Shown: piece by piece, positions 25,210-32,815 of the stretch
How the letters are laid out: each line of letters begins with the position of its first letter
How positions within the stretch are numbered: the first letter of the stretch is position 1
Source of the DNA: Candidatus Saccharimonadota bacterium
GTDB taxonomy: Bacteria > Patescibacteriota > Saccharimonadia > Saccharimonadales > Saccharimonadaceae
Reading direction: 5' to 3'
Length of the DNA stretch: 64,000 bases
Assembly (NCBI GenBank): GCA_017524405.1
Contig: JAFWSJ010000015.1
Coordinates: forward strand, 62,001 to 126,000
The notes under the pieces: model-generated
Seen by the model: only the letters and a program-made list of their open reading frames with translations
What the model was told of the DNA's origin: nothing
The model's database searches: none
Translations under genes and position numbers: made by a program

Positions 25210-25941
25210 ATGAAGTCATTTCTGAAAAAGTTAATGACCAAACTTGTCGGTTTTTTCGACCGACACTTCGACCGTTTCCGCGCTGTCCCGATTGCGAAGG
25301 GTAAGGCCGCTAGGGAAGCAGCCCAGGCGAAGCTCGAATCAGAATACGACAAAAAGCTCAAAACTGCTATCAAAGAAGAGCACAAAAACTACACGCCGCA
25401 GTCCGAAAAAGATCTCGTGGAGATTATTCGTCGCACCCCGACCGAGGCGCTTAGCATTCGCGACCGCAATCTGATTTCGGGCGCCATGTCTTTCAAGTCG
25501 CGCAAGGCCTCACTCATCATGATGCCGAAAGACGACATCACTTTTCTAAACGAAAAAGACAATCTCGGCCCGCTTGCTCTCGATAAGCTTTATAAGACTG
25601 GCGATACAGTTTTCCCAGTTCTCAATCGCAACGAAAAAGTATGTGGGCTTCTCCGCACGGACAAGCTGGATTTGCTCCATATTGGCAAGACCGAGCCGGT
25701 GGCGAAACTAATGGAGACTGGCGTCGCCTTCGCGCGCTACGACTACACGCTCGAGCAGCTCCTCGCTGTCTTCTTAAGGAATCGCACGGACTACGTCTTA
25801 ATCATCGACGACAAAGAAAAACTCCTTGGCTACGCCGAACTCGGCACGCTAATATCGGTCCTCTTTAACCGCGAAATCAAAGACGATTTCGATAACGACA
25901 TTTCCTCGAGTGCTGTCGCTAACCGTCGCGACGACGAATAA
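25210..25941 (+). CDS. CBS-domain protein
   Basis: 243 residues. A basic amphipathic N-terminus (about 1-60), then a CBS pair like that in CorC/hemolysin C-terminal regions: SGAMSFKSRKASLIMMPKDDITFLN, DTVFPVLNRNEKVCGLLRTDKL, and DYVLIIDDKEKLLGYAELGTL. CBS pairs bind adenosyl compounds and regulate linked activities. No membrane DUF21 domain is fused, so it may regulate a separate transporter. The EamA transporter gene next door is one candidate, but adjacency is the only support. Confidence 0.75.
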   Translation: MKSFLKKLMTKLVGFFDRHFDRFRAVPIAKGKAAREAAQAKLESEYDKKLKTAIKEEHKNYTPQSEKDLVEIIRRTPTEALSIRDRNLISGAMSFKSRKASLIMMPKDDITFLNEKDNLGPLALDKLYKTGDTVFPVLNRNEKVCGLLRTDKLDLLHIGKTEPVAKLMETGVAFARYDYTLEQLLAVFLRNRTDYVLIIDDKEKLLGYAELGTLISVLFNREIKDDFDNDISSSAVANRRDDE

Positions 25942-25943
25942 GG

Positions 25944-25949
25944 TATAAT
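25944..25949 (+). promoter_or_regulatory. Leaderless promoter of the EamA transporter gene
   Basis: TATAAT with 6 nt to ATG 25956, in a 14-bp intergenic gap. Confidence 0.78.
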
Positions 25950-25955
25950 AAGAGT

Positions 25956-26903
25956 ATGTTGTGGGCAGTCTTTCCTATTTTCGCGCAATTATTCTACACT
26001 AGCGGCAGTTATGTCCAGAACTTTTTGGCGGATACGGCTTTTCCGAAGGGTCGCGCCGGCGCGCTTATCATTGCACGTCTCCCGTGCTTCATCATAAGTA
26101 TGCTTTTGATGTATGCGGTTTTCGGCCGCATCGTTCTCGTCCTCCCGCTCGTTACGGCGCTCGGCTTCATTGCGGCTGGCGTTATCAATGTATTTGGTTC
26201 AGTCTTCTGCTTTAAAGCGCTCCAAGAGGGCGACGCTGCTGATGTTATTATCTTTGGCCAGTTAAGCCCACTCATCTCTCTCGGTCTCGGCGTGATGGTC
26301 CTTGGCGAAAAAATCACGACCGCGCAGGGGCTCGGTTTCCTCTTTATCATGGCTGCGATTGCCGTAGTTGTGACCGGAAGTACTACGAAAAAAGAACGCA
26401 CCAACCCAAATTTCAAAGTAATCCGTCTCACGCTCATCTCCGCCTTCTTCTCGATTTTGTCCGATATTGTCTTCGTCTATTTCGCGCGCGACATCCTCGC
26501 GGATACCACGCTCTACGCGCAGAGCTTCTTCTTCTTTTCGCTCGGTTCCGCCGTCACCGTTCTCGTTCTATTTATTTGTCTCGGCAAATGGCGCAAGGCG
26601 ATTCGATCGGTCTTCGTAAAAAGCAAGAACCGCAACCGCAACTGGCTCTGCCTCGTTGCCGATAATCTCTCCTTCCTGCTTGGGGAATTACTCTTCAAAT
26701 ACGGCCTTCTCATCGTCCCGGTCGTTGCTATGATGACGGTCGTGAGCAAGGTGACAAATCTCTTCGCCTCATTCTTCTTCACGGTCTTTTTGGGCAAAAT
26801 CTTCCCGAAGTTTATTCATGGCAAACGCCTTACGAAGGCCATCCTTGTCCGTTATTTAATCTCATCTATCTTCATCGTAGCCGGTATCATGATCATGAAT
26901 TAG
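25956..26903 (+). CDS. EamA/DMT superfamily transporter
   Basis: 315 residues, ten hydrophobic segments in two five-helix halves. The first half ends with a conserved-looking ISLGLGVMVLGEKITTAQGLGFLFIMAAIAVVV, the EamA signature with the GE motif; the second half repeats it (MTVVSKVTNLFASFFFTVFLGKIF). Members export or import metabolites such as amino acids or nucleotide sugars; the substrate cannot be predicted. Leaderless. Its TAG stop (26901-26903) lies inside the left arm of the CIRCE-like operator of the following J-protein gene. Confidence 0.83.
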   Translation: MLWAVFPIFAQLFYTSGSYVQNFLADTAFPKGRAGALIIARLPCFIISMLLMYAVFGRIVLVLPLVTALGFIAAGVINVFGSVFCFKALQEGDAADVIIFGQLSPLISLGLGVMVLGEKITTAQGLGFLFIMAAIAVVVTGSTTKKERTNPNFKVIRLTLISAFFSILSDIVFVYFARDILADTTLYAQSFFFFSLGSAVTVLVLFICLGKWRKAIRSVFVKSKNRNRNWLCLVADNLSFLLGELLFKYGLLIVPVVAMMTVVSKVTNLFASFFFTVFLGKIFPKFIHGKRLTKAILVRYLISSIFIVAGIMIMN

Positions 26904-26927
26904 CACTCTTGCCTAGTAGAGTGCTAA
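26900..26927 (+). promoter_or_regulatory. CIRCE-like HrcA operator of the J-protein gene
   Basis: TTAGCACTC (26900-26908), 10-bp spacer, GAGTGCTAA (26919-26927). Arms match the CIRCE consensus exactly, but the usual spacer is 9 bp. It ends 4 bp before the -10 box, so HrcA binding would block polymerase. HrcA itself is not in the window. Confidence 0.88.
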
Positions 26928-26931
26928 GTGC

Positions 26932-26937
26932 TATACT
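26932..26937 (+). promoter_or_regulatory. Promoter of the J-protein gene
   Basis: TATACT, 8 nt before ATG 26946. It gives a leaderless or nearly leaderless transcript and excludes an upstream in-frame ATG at 26928. Confidence 0.75.
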
Positions 26938-26945
26938 TTTATGGT

Positions 26946-27833
26946 ATGAGCAAACGTGATTACTACGAAGTTCTAGGCGTCAAAAAAGACGCATCTGATG
27001 ATGAAATCAAGAAGGCTTTTCGCAAGCTCGCTATTAAATACCATCCTGATAAAAACCCTGGCGACAAAGCAGCTGAAGAAAAGTTTAAAGAGGCAAACGA
27101 AGCCTATTCCGTTTTGAGCGACAAGACCAAACGCAGCCGTTATGACCAATTTGGTCACGCCGGTGTTGGTGGCGATGGTGGCGGCGACCCGTTTGCTGGT
27201 TTCCGTGGCGCCAATGGCCAATCTTTCAATTTTGATTTTGGTGGCGCTGGCGGCTTCGAGGACATTCTCGGTAGTATCTTCGGTTTCGGCGGTGGTTTCC
27301 GTGGTGCTCGTCGTGGTCAAGATTTCCGCACTAGCATTACAATCGATTTTGAAGACGCGATTTTCGGTACGACTAAGACCATCGCTATTGAAGGCCAGCA
27401 GGTCAAACTCAAAATTCCGGCCGGTATTTACGATGGCCAGTCCATTCGCCTGAACGGCAAGGGCGGGGCAGCACCAACTGCCGACGGCCAGCGCGGCGAC
27501 CTTTACGTCGAGATTCGCGTTCGCGCCCACAAGCATCTCACTCGCGAGGGGGATCTCATCCTTTCTGAGGTTACGATTCCTATGGTCGATGCCGTACTTG
27601 GCACTGAGATTGACGTCGAGACCGTTGATGGCAAGATTCGCATGAGGGTTCCTGCCGGCACTCAGCCAGGCACTAACTTCAAGCTTTCTGGCCACGGCGC
27701 TCCTCGTCTCGGTTCTGACCAGCGCGGTCCGCATATTGTTACGGTCAATGTCGAGATTCCGAAGAACCTCACGAAGAAACAAAAAGAACTCATCGAAGAG
27801 TTCAAGTCTGCGAAAAAAGGACTATTCCGATAG
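26946..27833 (+). CDS. DnaJ/CbpA-type co-chaperone without zinc fingers
   Basis: 295 residues. J domain at residues 1-68 with the HPD tripeptide (YHPDKNPG), which stimulates DnaK ATPase; Gly/Phe-rich linker about 75-125; then two C-terminal beta-barrel domains ([30 protein letters not shown]). No CxxCxGxG repeats, so it is class II (CbpA/DnaJB-like) rather than canonical DnaJ. ATG 26946 was chosen over 26928 because the earlier codon lies upstream of the promoter. Heat-shock control through the CIRCE-like site is predicted. A bidirectional terminator follows. Confidence 0.92.
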   Translation: MSKRDYYEVLGVKKDASDDEIKKAFRKLAIKYHPDKNPGDKAAEEKFKEANEAYSVLSDKTKRSRYDQFGHAGVGGDGGGDPFAGFRGANGQSFNFDFGGAGGFEDILGSIFGFGGGFRGARRGQDFRTSITIDFEDAIFGTTKTIAIEGQQVKLKIPAGIYDGQSIRLNGKGGAAPTADGQRGDLYVEIRVRAHKHLTREGDLILSEVTIPMVDAVLGTEIDVETVDGKIRMRVPAGTQPGTNFKLSGHGAPRLGSDQRGPHIVTVNVEIPKNLTKKQKELIEEFKSAKKGLFR

Positions 27834-27835
27834 AG

Positions 27836-27868
27836 CAAAAAGAAGCCGGTTAAAAGGCTTCTTTTTAT
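27836..27868. terminator. Bidirectional terminator
   Basis: AAAAAGAAGCC, 8-base loop, GGCTTCTTTTT. A-rich left arm and T-rich right arm let it serve both the J-protein gene (+) and the galU-operon tail (-). Confidence 0.88.
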
Positions 27869-27881
27869 TTTTATAGTAAAA

Positions 27882-28142
27882 CTATTTCTTTGTAGCTTTC
27901 TTTGCGGCTGGCTTCTTACCAGAAACCTTGGCGACGGCTTTCTTGCTAGTAGCCTTTGCCTTAGCGGCGACCTTCTTGCTACCATCAGCGATGTCCTTGC
28001 GGGTTTCCTTACCGGACTTTGGAGCGGTTAGGATACCGGCGATTGCGCCACCGATTGCACCGAGTGCTGCACCCAAGAAGAACTTACCAGCGCCGCTGCT
28101 TTTCTTCTCAGTCTTTTTTGCTGCTTTTTTCTTGTCTGCCAT
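27882..28142 (-). CDS. YtxH-like small membrane protein, Lys/Ala-rich
   Basis: 86 residues. Lys-rich start, a Gly/Ala membrane helix (FFLGAALGAIGGAIAGILTAP, about 21-41), then a PKSGKETR segment and a strongly basic Lys/Ala tail resembling histone-like low-complexity tails. The helix-PKSGKETR layout is that of YtxH-domain proteins, whose function is poorly known. The tail could bind nucleic acid or phospholipid heads. It begins right after the stop of the upstream small membrane gene; last gene of the gat-galU operon. Confidence 0.6.
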   Translation of the reverse strand: MADKKKAAKKTEKKSSGAGKFFLGAALGAIGGAIAGILTAPKSGKETRKDIADGSKKVAAKAKATSKKAVAKVSGKKPAAKKATKK

Positions 28143-28415
28143 TTATTTATCCTCCTTTTTGGCTTTCTTTTTCTTTTCAGACTTGTTTATGTAGTTTTCG
28201 GTGAAATGCTTAACTAACCCACCGATCGTTGTCATGTCTCGTACATTGTCGACAATATCGTCAGCTTTTTCTGCGATATTCTGACCTTGCACGATAATCT
28301 TCTTTGCTTCCTTCGTTACGCCAATAAGCTTCACTAGCAAGATGATGCCAATGAGTAGGAACAGGAATAGCGTTCCCGAAAGAATAAATACCAAAATCCA
28401 AGCTGGTGTTTCCAT
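28143..28415 (-). CDS. Small membrane protein, unknown
   Basis: 90 residues. One membrane helix (ILVFILSGTLFLFLLIGIILLVKLIG), an amphipathic segment that may form a coiled coil (KEAKKIIVQGQNIAEKADDIVDNV) and a Lys-rich C-terminus. The layout (helix plus amphipathic stretch) recalls DUF948/YtxG-type proteins, and YtxG-YtxH pairing is known from Bacillus; here the YtxH-like gene is the next one. Overlaps galU by one base. Function unknown. Confidence 0.6.
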   Translation of the reverse strand: METPAWILVFILSGTLFLFLLIGIILLVKLIGVTKEAKKIIVQGQNIAEKADDIVDNVRDMTTIGGLVKHFTENYINKSEKKKKAKKEDK

Positions 28416-29263
28416 TATTTCTTCTCCTCCATTTCAACAAATTTCTTGTAAGCTGTGAAATAGTTCTTTGGATCCCCTGTGGTCAACCATTCTCCTTTGC
28501 TCTTAGTTACGATAACGTCGCCGGATTTGGCGAGCTTAGTAATCGCGTCAACCGTCCAGAGCTCGTTGTCTAGGCCGGTCTGGCTTGGATCGAGATGAGC
28601 AAACACCTCTGGCGTGAGGAGATAGCGACCATAAGAGGTGAGGTTGCTTGGGCTGTCTTCTGGTTTGCTTGGCTTTTCGACGATATGGCTGAGCGTCATT
28701 TTCTTTTCGTCCTTGAGCGCAATCATGCCATATTTGCTCCAAACTTCCTGTGGCATTTCCTGTGCAGTAATAATTGCCTTAGCTTCAGGGTAGGCCTCAT
28801 GCGCTTCCATGAGCGTCTTAACGTCGCCTTCGCCAAAGATAAGGTCATCGCTATAGAGAGCGAGGAAGGCTTCGTCGTCGTTGAGATAAGGCTTTGCGCT
28901 AGCGATTGGGCTACCATTGCCATATGGCAAGCTCTGGTCTTGCTCAATCACCTTAATGTTTGCGATTTCAAGCACGTTGCGAACGGATTCGAAACGATCA
29001 AGCTTGCCCTGAGAAGCGAGCTGTTTGTAGATTTTCTCGCAAGGATTGCTGAAGTAATCTTCGTAAATATGTTTTCCTTCTGGCGTAGAGACGATAATGA
29101 TATCTTTGATGCCGCCAGCAACGCATTCCTCGACGACATATTGCATGATTGGCTTTGGACCAAGTGGCAACATGGCCTTTGGAATTGTTTTGGTAATTGG
29201 TAAGAAGCGACTTGCGAAACCGGCGTCGGTAATCACTGCTTTAGTTGCTTTTTTGTATGCCAT
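28415..29263 (-). CDS. galU: UTP-glucose-1-phosphate uridylyltransferase
   Basis: 282 residues, typical length. Makes UDP-glucose from UTP and glucose-1-phosphate. The nucleotide-binding start reads ITDAGFASRFLPITKTIPKAMLPLGPKPIMQYVVEE, a variant of the usual AAGLGTRFLP; LYSDDLIFGE holds the metal Asp, and VEKPSKP and GEWLTTGDPKNYF are family motifs. UDP-glucose feeds GalE and glycolipid or polymer synthesis. Operon: follows gatB by 9 bp. Confidence 0.93.
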   Translation of the reverse strand: MAYKKATKAVITDAGFASRFLPITKTIPKAMLPLGPKPIMQYVVEECVAGGIKDIIIVSTPEGKHIYEDYFSNPCEKIYKQLASQGKLDRFESVRNVLEIANIKVIEQDQSLPYGNGSPIASAKPYLNDDEAFLALYSDDLIFGEGDVKTLMEAHEAYPEAKAIITAQEMPQEVWSKYGMIALKDEKKMTLSHIVEKPSKPEDSPSNLTSYGRYLLTPEVFAHLDPSQTGLDNELWTVDAITKLAKSGDVIVTKSKGEWLTTGDPKNYFTAYKKFVEMEEKK

Positions 29264-29272
29264 ATTTCTCCT

Positions 29273-30691
29273 TTATGATAGCTTACTTCTTATTAACTCG
29301 TTAACGCTGGCTGGGTTTGCCTTTCCTTGTGACTTTTTCATGACTTGCCCAACGAGGAATCCAATTGCCTTCATTTCACCATTCTTGACGTCCTCCGCCG
29401 CCTTGGCGCATTCAGGCATTGCTAATACTTCATCAATAATCGCAGACAGAGCATCGGTATCATTCTCCTGGAGAAGGTTCATTTCCTTTGCAAGTTGATG
29501 CGGAGTCTTCGACGTGTTTTTGTGGTCGTACATCTCCATCAATACTTCCTTTGCGGCAGTAGAGGAGAGCTCTTTCTTTTCGACCATTTCGGAGAGTTCG
29601 GTAAGCTCCGCGCCAGTGGCGAGCGTGAAATCCTTGTCGAGGTTTTCTTCGGCGAGGAGCACGCTGGCGAACCAGTTAGCAACGCGCGGTGCTAACTTCA
29701 CGTTAGCTTCGCAAACTTCAGCGAGGCGCTTCGCGAGAACAGGGTAATTAATGATTGCTTCAACGGCGCTATCGTCAAGATTAAGCACGCTGAACTTGCC
29801 GCGGTAGTCTGCTGGCATTAGTGGCATTTCGGCTGCAACCTTGTCAACGTAGCTCTGCTCGAGTACGATTGGCGGAACATCTGGTTCTGGCATGTAGCGA
29901 TAGTCTTGCGCCTCTTCCTTGCTGCGCTGAGAAGTAGTCTTGCCCGTAGTATCGTTCCAGCCGCGGGTTTCTTGGACGACTTTCTCGCCCTTCTCGAGCA
30001 AAGCCTTTTGGCGCTTATATTCATACTCAACTGCGCGCTCGACGCTGCGGAAAGAGTTGAGGTTCTTAATCTCGGCGCGCGTGCCAAGCTTGTCGGTATT
30101 CGAAATCGAAATGTTGACATCGAAGCGCATGTTGCCTTGATAAAGGTCACCATTCGTAACGTCGGCATACATCATGAGGCGATGAAGCTCTTCGCAGTAA
30201 GCGCGGGCCTGCGCCGCCGAGTGAATGTCAGGCATCGAGACGATTTCGATGAGCGGTGTACCTGCGCGGTTCAAGTCGACGAGGGAATAATTACCAAAGT
30301 GGCTGAGCTTACCAGCGTCTTCCTCGAGGTGCGCGTGCTCAATATGGACATCACTGCCGTCTGGGAGATGAATAACACCAGCGCCAATAATTGGCTGGTA
30401 CATCTGGGAAATCTGATAGCCCTTCGGCAAATCTGGGTAGTAATAATGTTTGCGGTCAAAGCGGCTAACGAGGTTGATTTTGCAATTCATCGCGAGGCCA
30501 GCTTTCACGGCTTTCTCGACGGCTACCTTGTTGAGCACCGGGAGCATGCCGGGAAGAGCATAATCGACTGGGCTCACACAGGAGTTCGGTTCCTTATCGA
30601 CAGCATCATTGTCCACGCCACTGAATAATTTCGTCTTCGTGTTTAACTGGACGTGGCATTCAATTCCGATTGTAATCTTGTATTCACTCAT
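29273..30691 (-). CDS. gatB: Asp/Glu-tRNA amidotransferase subunit B
   Basis: 472 residues. GatB binds the mischarged tRNA and activates its side chain with ATP. IGIECHVQLNTKTKLFSG at the start, RFDRKHYYYPDLPKGYQISQ, HLEEDAGKLSH and RFDVNISI are family hallmarks; the tail has the helical YqeY-like domain. Begins directly after the stop of the HEPN-like gene. The operon order gatC-gatA-x-gatB carries one inserted gene. Confidence 0.96.
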   Translation of the reverse strand: MSEYKITIGIECHVQLNTKTKLFSGVDNDAVDKEPNSCVSPVDYALPGMLPVLNKVAVEKAVKAGLAMNCKINLVSRFDRKHYYYPDLPKGYQISQMYQPIIGAGVIHLPDGSDVHIEHAHLEEDAGKLSHFGNYSLVDLNRAGTPLIEIVSMPDIHSAAQARAYCEELHRLMMYADVTNGDLYQGNMRFDVNISISNTDKLGTRAEIKNLNSFRSVERAVEYEYKRQKALLEKGEKVVQETRGWNDTTGKTTSQRSKEEAQDYRYMPEPDVPPIVLEQSYVDKVAAEMPLMPADYRGKFSVLNLDDSAVEAIINYPVLAKRLAEVCEANVKLAPRVANWFASVLLAEENLDKDFTLATGAELTELSEMVEKKELSSTAAKEVLMEMYDHKNTSKTPHQLAKEMNLLQENDTDALSAIIDEVLAMPECAKAAEDVKNGEMKAIGFLVGQVMKKSQGKANPASVNELIRSKLS

Positions 30692-31114
30692 CTAAATCGC
30701 TCCTAAATCTTTTAATGCCTGCTTGTAAGTCTCGAGCGCATGCTGAGCCTGGCGGTATTCTGGTTTGAAATCGTGTTCGTGCGCAATCTGATTGCGAAGT
30801 CTGTGGACGTGCCAAACAGAATTAAGCTGAGAGAACTTCGCTTTGCCGATCTTCTTTAGGCGGTCGCCCATCGTGCGACCTTGGATGCCCATTTCCATCA
30901 TCGCGCGGTCGAGCATCTTGTCGCCTTCGATAATAACCATGCTATAGCTTGCCGGGTTATCCTTCTCGAGCATGTGTTCGATGCGTAGAAAATCAACCTG
31001 GTAATTTTCCTTGTCGAAGACGTGGCCGTGCTTGCTCGTCATTGCGATTGCGAGGAAAACCAAGATACCAACAATAAGAATTGCAATCAAGAAAATAATC
31101 AACGAGCCGTCCAT
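30692..31114 (-). CDS. Membrane-anchored HEPN-like protein in the gat operon
   Basis: 140 residues. N-terminal membrane helix (about 4-25), then a helical domain ending with WHVHRLRNQIAHEHDF. RNQIAH (107-112) fits the R-x4-H motif of HEPN domains, where Arg and His form an RNase active site or remnant. No nucleotidyltransferase (MNT) partner is adjacent. It overlaps gatA by one base and abuts gatB, so it is translated with the amidotransferase. Role unknown; an RNA-linked job near tRNA metabolism is speculative. The motif call is from inspection only. Confidence 0.6.
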   Translation of the reverse strand: MDGSLIIFLIAILIVGILVFLAIAMTSKHGHVFDKENYQVDFLRIEHMLEKDNPASYSMVIIEGDKMLDRAMMEMGIQGRTMGDRLKKIGKAKFSQLNSVWHVHRLRNQIAHEHDFKPEYRQAQHALETYKQALKDLGAI

Positions 31115-32496
31115 TATTCCTCGACCTCCTTAGCGATGTGGAGCAAAATTTGGTCGCTTTGTCTAGGGCCAACGAGCTGCGCGCCGATTGGGAGGCCAGC
31201 CTTGCTCTCGCCGGCTGGGATAGAAAGACCAGGAAGGCCAGCGAGGCTTGGTGGTACGGTCATTACATCTTCGAGATACATCTGAAGCGGATCAGAAGTG
31301 TTCTCGCCAATCTTAAATGCTGGGCGTGGCGCGACTGGGCAGAGCAATGCGTCATATTTCTCGAACGCCTTGTTGTACTCGTTAATGAGGAGCGTACGTG
31401 CCTTCTGCGCCTTGAGATAGTAGGCATCAAAGAAACCGGAGCTAAGCACGAAGTTGCCAATCATGATGCGGCGTTTGTTTTCTGGCATGAAGCCTTCGTC
31501 GCGCGTCATGTTGTAAACAGAATCGAGGTCTTTCGCTTCTTTTGAACGGAGGCCGTAGCGGATGCCGTCATAGCGGCTGAGGTTTGATGCGATTTCGGCT
31601 GGCACCACGATGTAATAAATTGCGAGCGCATACTTCAAGGTTGGCATCCTGATTTCTTCAATTTCATAGCCAGCTTTCCTGAGCTTGTCGGCATAATTGC
31701 GAATTGCGGCCTTAACCTCTTCGTCAACGCCTTCGCCCATGAAGTCTTTAATGAGACCAATTTTCTTCTTCGCCGGCGTTGCTTCTTCGAGCGGCTTCGT
31801 CCAGAAATCGTTGAGTGTCGTCGAATCTTTTTCATCCTTGCCGGCCATGATGCTCATGACGAGGTTAGCATCGTCAACATTCTTTGCGAAACATCCCATC
31901 GTATCGGTAGAGGAGGCCATCGCAACTACGCCATAGCGGCTTACGGTGCCGAAGGTTGGCTTTACGCCATAAACGCCGTTGAAGCTTGCTGGTTGGCGAA
32001 TCGAACCGCCGGTATCGGAACCGAGTGCAAATGGTACAATGTCGAGCGCAACAGCAACTGCGCTACCACCGGACGAACCGCCAGAAACGCGTGTCTTGTC
32101 GTAGGCGTTGGAAGTTGGGCCAAAATAGGAGTTTTCAGTACTACCACCGTGCGCGTAAGCGTCGAGGTTTGTGCGACCAATCATAATCGCGCCCTCGGCT
32201 TCGATTCTTGCGACGGCCGTTGCGGTGATTGGGCTAATGAAATTCTCGAGCATCTTAGCGGCAGCAGTCGTGTGGCCCTCTGGGCTAAGGTAGTTGTCCT
32301 TTAGCGCAAAAGGCACGCCAGCAAGACGGCCAGCGTCTTCGCCGCGAGCGATTTTCTCATCAATTTCACGAGCGCGCTCCAAAGCATGCGCTTCGTTCAT
32401 TGAGATAAATGCGTGATAATCTTCGTATTCTTTGGCTTTTTCTAATGCGGCACGCACCAAATCTACCGCCTTGGTATTTTTGTCGGCAATTTTCAT
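31114..32496 (-). CDS. gatA: Asp/Glu-tRNA amidotransferase subunit A
   Basis: 460 residues, amidase-signature enzyme that releases ammonia from glutamine. The Lys-Ser-Ser triad is visible: FALKDNY (Lys), SGGSSGGSAVAVA and GSDTGGSIRQPASF. C-terminal YLEDVMTVPPSLAGLPGLSIP is typical. Overlaps gatC by 4 bp and the HEPN-like gene by one. Together with GatB and GatC it makes Asn-tRNA and/or Gln-tRNA by the indirect route. Confidence 0.96.
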   Translation of the reverse strand: MKIADKNTKAVDLVRAALEKAKEYEDYHAFISMNEAHALERAREIDEKIARGEDAGRLAGVPFALKDNYLSPEGHTTAAAKMLENFISPITATAVARIEAEGAIMIGRTNLDAYAHGGSTENSYFGPTSNAYDKTRVSGGSSGGSAVAVALDIVPFALGSDTGGSIRQPASFNGVYGVKPTFGTVSRYGVVAMASSTDTMGCFAKNVDDANLVMSIMAGKDEKDSTTLNDFWTKPLEEATPAKKKIGLIKDFMGEGVDEEVKAAIRNYADKLRKAGYEIEEIRMPTLKYALAIYYIVVPAEIASNLSRYDGIRYGLRSKEAKDLDSVYNMTRDEGFMPENKRRIMIGNFVLSSGFFDAYYLKAQKARTLLINEYNKAFEKYDALLCPVAPRPAFKIGENTSDPLQMYLEDVMTVPPSLAGLPGLSIPAGESKAGLPIGAQLVGPRQSDQILLHIAKEVEE

Positions 32497-32780
32497 AGAA
32501 CTTTTGGTACCTTTATCTGATTATCTTCACTTTCAACAGTTAATGCGAGGAGATTGTCGCGCTTTGCTTCAAACTCCACAATCTCGTCTTCGCGCCAAAC
32601 ATTTTGCATGTCGAAACATTGGTAGGTTGGTTCGACATTTTCAGTGTCTAGCTCGTCGAGCTGTGAAAAATAGTTAACGATGTTATCAAGGTCCTTTTTG
32701 AGAGGCTCAATCTGTGATTCGTCGAGAGAAATACTGGACAGCTCAGCCAAATGTAGGACATCTTCTCTTGTAATAGACAT
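32493..32780 (-). CDS. gatC: Asp/Glu-tRNA amidotransferase subunit C
   Basis: 95 residues. GatC is a small stabilising subunit. The start ITREDVLHLAELSSISLDES and the NYFSQLDELDTENVEPTYQ stretch match the family. First gene of the operon gatC-gatA-HEPN-gatB-galU and two small membrane genes. The ATG at 32780 sits 6 nt after a TATAAT box and has no Shine-Dalgarno site, so the whole operon seems to be led by a leaderless cistron. Confidence 0.93.
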   Translation of the reverse strand: MSITREDVLHLAELSSISLDESQIEPLKKDLDNIVNYFSQLDELDTENVEPTYQCFDMQNVWREDEIVEFEAKRDNLLALTVESEDNQIKVPKVL

Positions 32781-32786
32781 ATAACA

Positions 32787-32792
32787 ATTATA
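32787..32792 (-). promoter_or_regulatory. Leaderless promoter of the gat-galU operon
   Basis: Minus-strand TATAAT; 6 nt to the gatC ATG. It lies in the 35-bp gap after the XRE-MurA stop. Confidence 0.8.
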
Positions 32793-32815
32793 CTACAATC
32801 GTATCTGTTTTACAC

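Noticed and set aside
26928..26945. Upstream in-frame ATG for the J-protein
   Set aside because: It precedes the -10 box (26932-26937), so it cannot be in the m[15 protein letters not shown] is also the family-typical start.
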